Below, one piece after another: positions 61,355 through 64,000 of a DNA stretch of 64,000 bases. Below the pieces are notes generated by a model that saw nothing but the letters and a program-made list of their open reading frames with translations, did not search any database and was not told the origin of the DNA. A program made the translations under genes and the position numbers. Within the stretch, counting starts at the first letter, position 1. Each line of letters begins with the position of its first letter. Origin of the DNA: Roseimaritima ulvae (GTDB lineage: Bacteria; Planctomycetota; Planctomycetia; Pirellulales; Pirellulaceae); contig NZ_CP042914.1 of NCBI RefSeq assembly GCF_008065135.1, positions 7,421,404 to 7,485,403 on the forward strand, given 5' to 3'.

Positions 61355-64000
61355 GTGCGTCGCTCCACCATTCCCTTCCGCTTCCTCGTGTTAGCATTGC
61401 TGACCTCAGCGTCCACCACGAATGCTGCGGAACAACCGCCCTCATTTGTCGCGCAGCTGGCGCAGCCGCTGACGGAAAAATGTGTTCGTTGTCATCGGCC
61501 GGACAACTTGGAAGGCGGATTGGACCTGACCACGCGTGAGGGCATGCTCACCGGCGGCGACAGTGGCCCCGGTTTGGTGCCCGGCCAGCCCGACGACAGC
61601 CCGATCTACCTGCGTTCCGTTCCGCGGGAAGGCGAAATTCCCGAGATGCCCGAAGAAGGCGCTCCGTTGACGGCCGCGCAAGCTGACACGCTGCGACGCT
61701 GGATCGCCGACGACGCCCCCTGGCCGGAAAATTTGGAACTGAAAGAAACCGCCAAAGCGGGCGCCGATTTCTGGTCCCTGCAGCCGCTGCGCGAAGCCCC
61801 CATCCCCGCGGTTACCGACGCTCCGCCATCGTGGCAAGTTAATCCGATCGACCGGTTTATTTTCGACAAACTGGCCCAGCACGAACTCACTCCGGCCCCC
61901 GCCACCGATCCGGTTCGCTTCATCCGCCGGTTGAGTTTTGATCTGCTGGGCTTGCCGCCATCGCCGCAGCAAGTTGCCGACTTCCAGCTCGACTGTCAAC
62001 AATCCGCAACCGCCGCAGCGCAGCAAACCTCGCAGCCCGGTTTACCCGACGAGGCCGTCGAACGCCTGATCGATCAATTGCTCGCTCGTCCTCAATTCGG
62101 TGAACGCTGGGCACGGCACTGGCTCGATATCGCCCACTACGCCGACACGCACGGTTTTGAACGCGACCGCCGACGCGATCAGGCCTGGCCCTATCGCGAC
62201 TACGTCATCCGCAGCTTCAACGATGACAAACCCTACGATCAATTCCTGCGGGAACAGATCGCTGGTGATGTGTTGGCGCCCGACAATCCCGACGCGGTGA
62301 TCGCCACCGGTTTTCTGGCCGCCGGCCCCTGGGATTATGTCGGTCAGGTGGAAACCAAAAGCTCGATGCTGCGGCGCGCCGCGCGGTCTCTCGACCTGGA
62401 CGACATGGTCACTCAAGTCATGGCTGCCACAGTGGGCATGACCGTCAATTGCGCCCGCTGCCACGACCACAAACTCGATCCCATCACGCAATCCGAGTAC
62501 TACGAACTGACCGCCGTGTTCGCCGGCTTGCGACGCGCCGAGCGTGACGTCAGTCCAACTGCTCGACAGGACTATGAAGCCAATCGCACCCGCATCGAAC
62601 AACAACTCTCGGACGTTGCCGCGTCCCTGGCCCGGTTGAAATCCGATGCCATCGATCTAGCGGACGTGGTCGGCGGCGGCGACGGATATGGAACCGGCAA
62701 GAAAGGCGCGGGCATCGATGTCCGCAACGGTCAAACGCAAGCTCAACCGCTCGCCAGCCTCGACAACATTCAACCAGGCCACTTTGCCACCTCTGCCCTG
62801 CCCTTTGTCGACGGTGTATTTGTTCCAGCCGTAGAGCAAACTCAGATCACTTCCAGTGGGCTAACCGCCGACAACCTACCCACACACGGCGGCAACGCTT
62901 GGGACGCCATTCGCAACGGACCGGTCACCAGCCAGTTTTCCACTCAACTGGGCGACGTCGACTATGCCACCGCCGGACATTCCCTTTTGGGGCTGCACGC
63001 CAACGCCGGGATCACTTTTGACCTGCATGCCATTCGCGACACCCATGCACTCAACACGCCACTGCGGTTCTCCACCGTCGTCGGCTACGGCGGCCGCACG
63101 GTGGAACCGAGCGCGGAATACCTCGTATTGCTCGACGGAGAATTAAAATCAACCGGTAAATTGGGGCGGAACGACACGGCGTCAGTGGAACTGGAGCTGC
63201 CCGACTCGGCGCGGTTCCTGACCCTCATCGCCACCGATGGCGGCAACGGCTACAGCCATGATCAAATTTCGTTCGGCGATCCCCGGCTGGCCGAATTGAA
63301 GCCTCGCCAGTCGACGCCGGACCGACAGGAACAGATCGCCGAACTGGAAAAACGTCAGCAACAACTTCTGCAGCAACAACAGGAAAACGCCCTCCAGCCG
63401 CCGCAGGTGTTCTTTGGCGTGGTCGCTGAATCGCCACCGAGTACGCACATCTTGATCCGCGGCAATCCGGAAACGCCGGGTGAAGCGGTCGCGCCGGGGA
63501 CGCTGCGTCTGGGGGGTGACGCGGTGAACTTTGGCACAACCGACATGCCGGACAGCCAGCGACGGATTGCTCTGGCCGATTGGATTACCGATCCCCAAAA
63601 TCCGCTAACCGCACGCGTCATCGTCAACCGTTTGTGGCACCACCACTTCGGCCGCGGCATCGTGGGCACGCCCAGCGACTTTGGTTACGGTGGCGAGCGT
63701 CCCTCCCATCCAGAGTTGCTTGATTGGTTGGCCGCCGAGTTGATTCGTGCCGATTGGAGCCTCAAGCACATCCATCGGCTGATCGTCAGCTCGCAAACCT
63801 ATCGCATGACCAGTCGCTCGAGTGATCCGGCGGCGAGCCAAATCGATAGCGACAACCACTTGCTGTGGCGGATGAACGCCCGGCGACTGGAAGCCGAAGC
63901 GATTCGCGATGCGGTCCTTGTCTGCTCAGGGAAACTGAACCCGCAAATGTACGGACCCGGCTACCGCGACTTTGACTATCACGACGCCTACGCCCCGATC
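61355..64000 (+). CDS. PSD1 / planctomycete cytochrome-c domain protein (DUF1549-DUF1553), 3' end missing
   Basis: Open from GTG 61355 (AGGA 7 bases upstream) to the window end, 882 codons. Signal peptide (PFRFLVLALLTSASTTNA). PSCyt1 haem motif KCVRCH at about residue 46 with an EMPEEGAPLT loop. DUF1549 has LSFDLLGLPPSPQQV, FGERWARHWLDIAHYADTHGFE and NCARCHDHKLDPI. About residues 440-650 contain an NPCBM-like sandwich (LLGLHANAGITFDLHAIRD...LLDGELKSTGKLG). DUF1553 then begins ([37 protein letters not shown]). Roughly the last 100-150 residues lie outside. Whether a DUF1501 gene follows cannot be seen. Confidence 0.93.
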   Translation, partial: MRRSTIPFRFLVLALLTSASTTNAAEQPPSFVAQLAQPLTEKCVRCHRPDNLEGGLDLTTREGMLTGGDSGPGLVPGQPDDSPIYLRSVPREGEIPEMPEEGAPLTAAQADTLRRWIADDAPWPENLELKETAKAGADFWSLQPLREAPIPAVTDAPPSWQVNPIDRFIFDKLAQHELTPAPATDPVRFIRRLSFDLLGLPPSPQQVADFQLDCQQSATAAAQQTSQPGLPDEAVERLIDQLLARPQFGERWARHWLDIAHYADTHGFERDRRRDQAWPYRDYVIRSFNDDKPYDQFLREQIAGDVLAPDNPDAVIATGFLAAGPWDYVGQVETKSSMLRRAARSLDLDDMVTQVMAATVGMTVNCARCHDHKLDPITQSEYYELTAVFAGLRRAERDVSPTARQDYEANRTRIEQQLSDVAASLARLKSDAIDLADVVGGGDGYGTGKKGAGIDVRNGQTQAQPLASLDNIQPGHFATSALPFVDGVFVPAVEQTQITSSGLTADNLPTHGGNAWDAIRNGPVTSQFSTQLGDVDYATAGHSLLGLHANAGITFDLHAIRDTHALNTPLRFSTVVGYGGRTVEPSAEYLVLLDGELKSTGKLGRNDTASVELELPDSARFLTLIATDGGNGYSHDQISFGDPRLAELKPRQSTPDRQEQIAELEKRQQQLLQQQQENALQPPQVFFGVVAESPPSTHILIRGNPETPGEAVAPGTLRLGGDAVNFGTTDMPDSQRRIALADWITDPQNPLTARVIVNRLWHHHFGRGIVGTPSDFGYGGERPSHPELLDWLAAELIRADWSLKHIHRLIVSSQTYRMTSRSSDPAASQIDSDNHLLWRMNARRLEAEAIRDAVLVCSGKLNPQMYGPGYRDFDYHDAYAPI

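Noticed and set aside
1-64000. tRNA, rRNA or riboswitch genes
   Set aside because: No tRNA T-loop/acceptor pairs, rRNA segments or known riboswitch consensus were recognised by eye; a covariance-model scan would be needed to exclude small RNAs.

Overview
The window looks like the chromosome of a Pirellulaceae-type planctomycete (Planctomycetota). The evidence is family content. Three proteins combine a planctomycete cytochrome-c-like domain with DUF1549/DUF1553, and two DUF1501 proteins are paired with them. There are also a TIGR03000 protein, an SHD1-domain protein, DUF1080, SYLF and BBP2-type porin genes. The GC content is high, GTG and TTG starts are frequent, and short palindromic repeats are scattered throughout. 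No rRNA, tRNA, CRISPR or prophage was seen.

Layout. 1-5.1 kb: a DUF1573 protein cut by the window edge, a surface-polysaccharide pair (O-antigen ligase-like/TPR protein and a WecA/TagO-type transferase) and an exported esterase. 5.4-7.4 kb: a lipoprotein overlapping a trypsin-fold protease. 7.8-16.8 kb: two tandem PSD1/DUF1501 gene pairs. 17.2-18.5 kb: a Cys-rich porin. 18.7-24.9 kb: the nusA-infB-rbfA translation block plus an HhH-GPD-like protein with a histone-H1-like tail. 26-28.3 kb: a ketosynthase-like protein lacking its catalytic Cys, and an EF-hand protein. 28.4-29.7 kb: a second porin, nearly identical and inverted relative to the first. 29.9-36.3 kb: an HTTM pair, a TIGR03000 Gly/Ser/Tyr-rich protein, an exported PCMT fusion and a sialate O-acetylesterase. 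36.5-43 kb: an SHD1 protein, a zinc-ribbon protein carrying an in-frame repeat, and a histidine kinase/sigma-54 regulator pair. 43.4-48.2 kb: lexA, an OYE-family oxidoreductase, uppP and a DUF368 membrane protein.

48.3-53.8 kb is the most coherent accessory system. A stand-alone MntR-type repressor lies divergent from an operon for a metal ABC transporter (binding lipoprotein, ATPase and two permeases). Palindromic operator-like sites overlap a sigma-70-like promoter facing the transporter. Both permeases end in DtxR/MntR-like C-terminal domains, so the transporter appears to carry its own metal-sensing modules.

53.8-64 kb: an EcsC protein, a DUF1080 protein, a complete IS1380-type element with a CTAG target duplication, a SYLF protein, a GH32 glycosidase, a 31-bp-period repeat array and a third PSD1-type gene that runs off the end of the window.

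The window is also rich in non-coding repeats: (A) a short near-palindrome containing GCATGGGCCCC; (B) a hairpin containing CTCGCCAGAG; (C) a 170-190 bp MITE-like element in five copies, one inside a gene in frame; (D) the palindrome hit by the IS; and heptanucleotide tandem arrays. Coordinates were read by eye. Functional names rest on motif recognition, not database searches.
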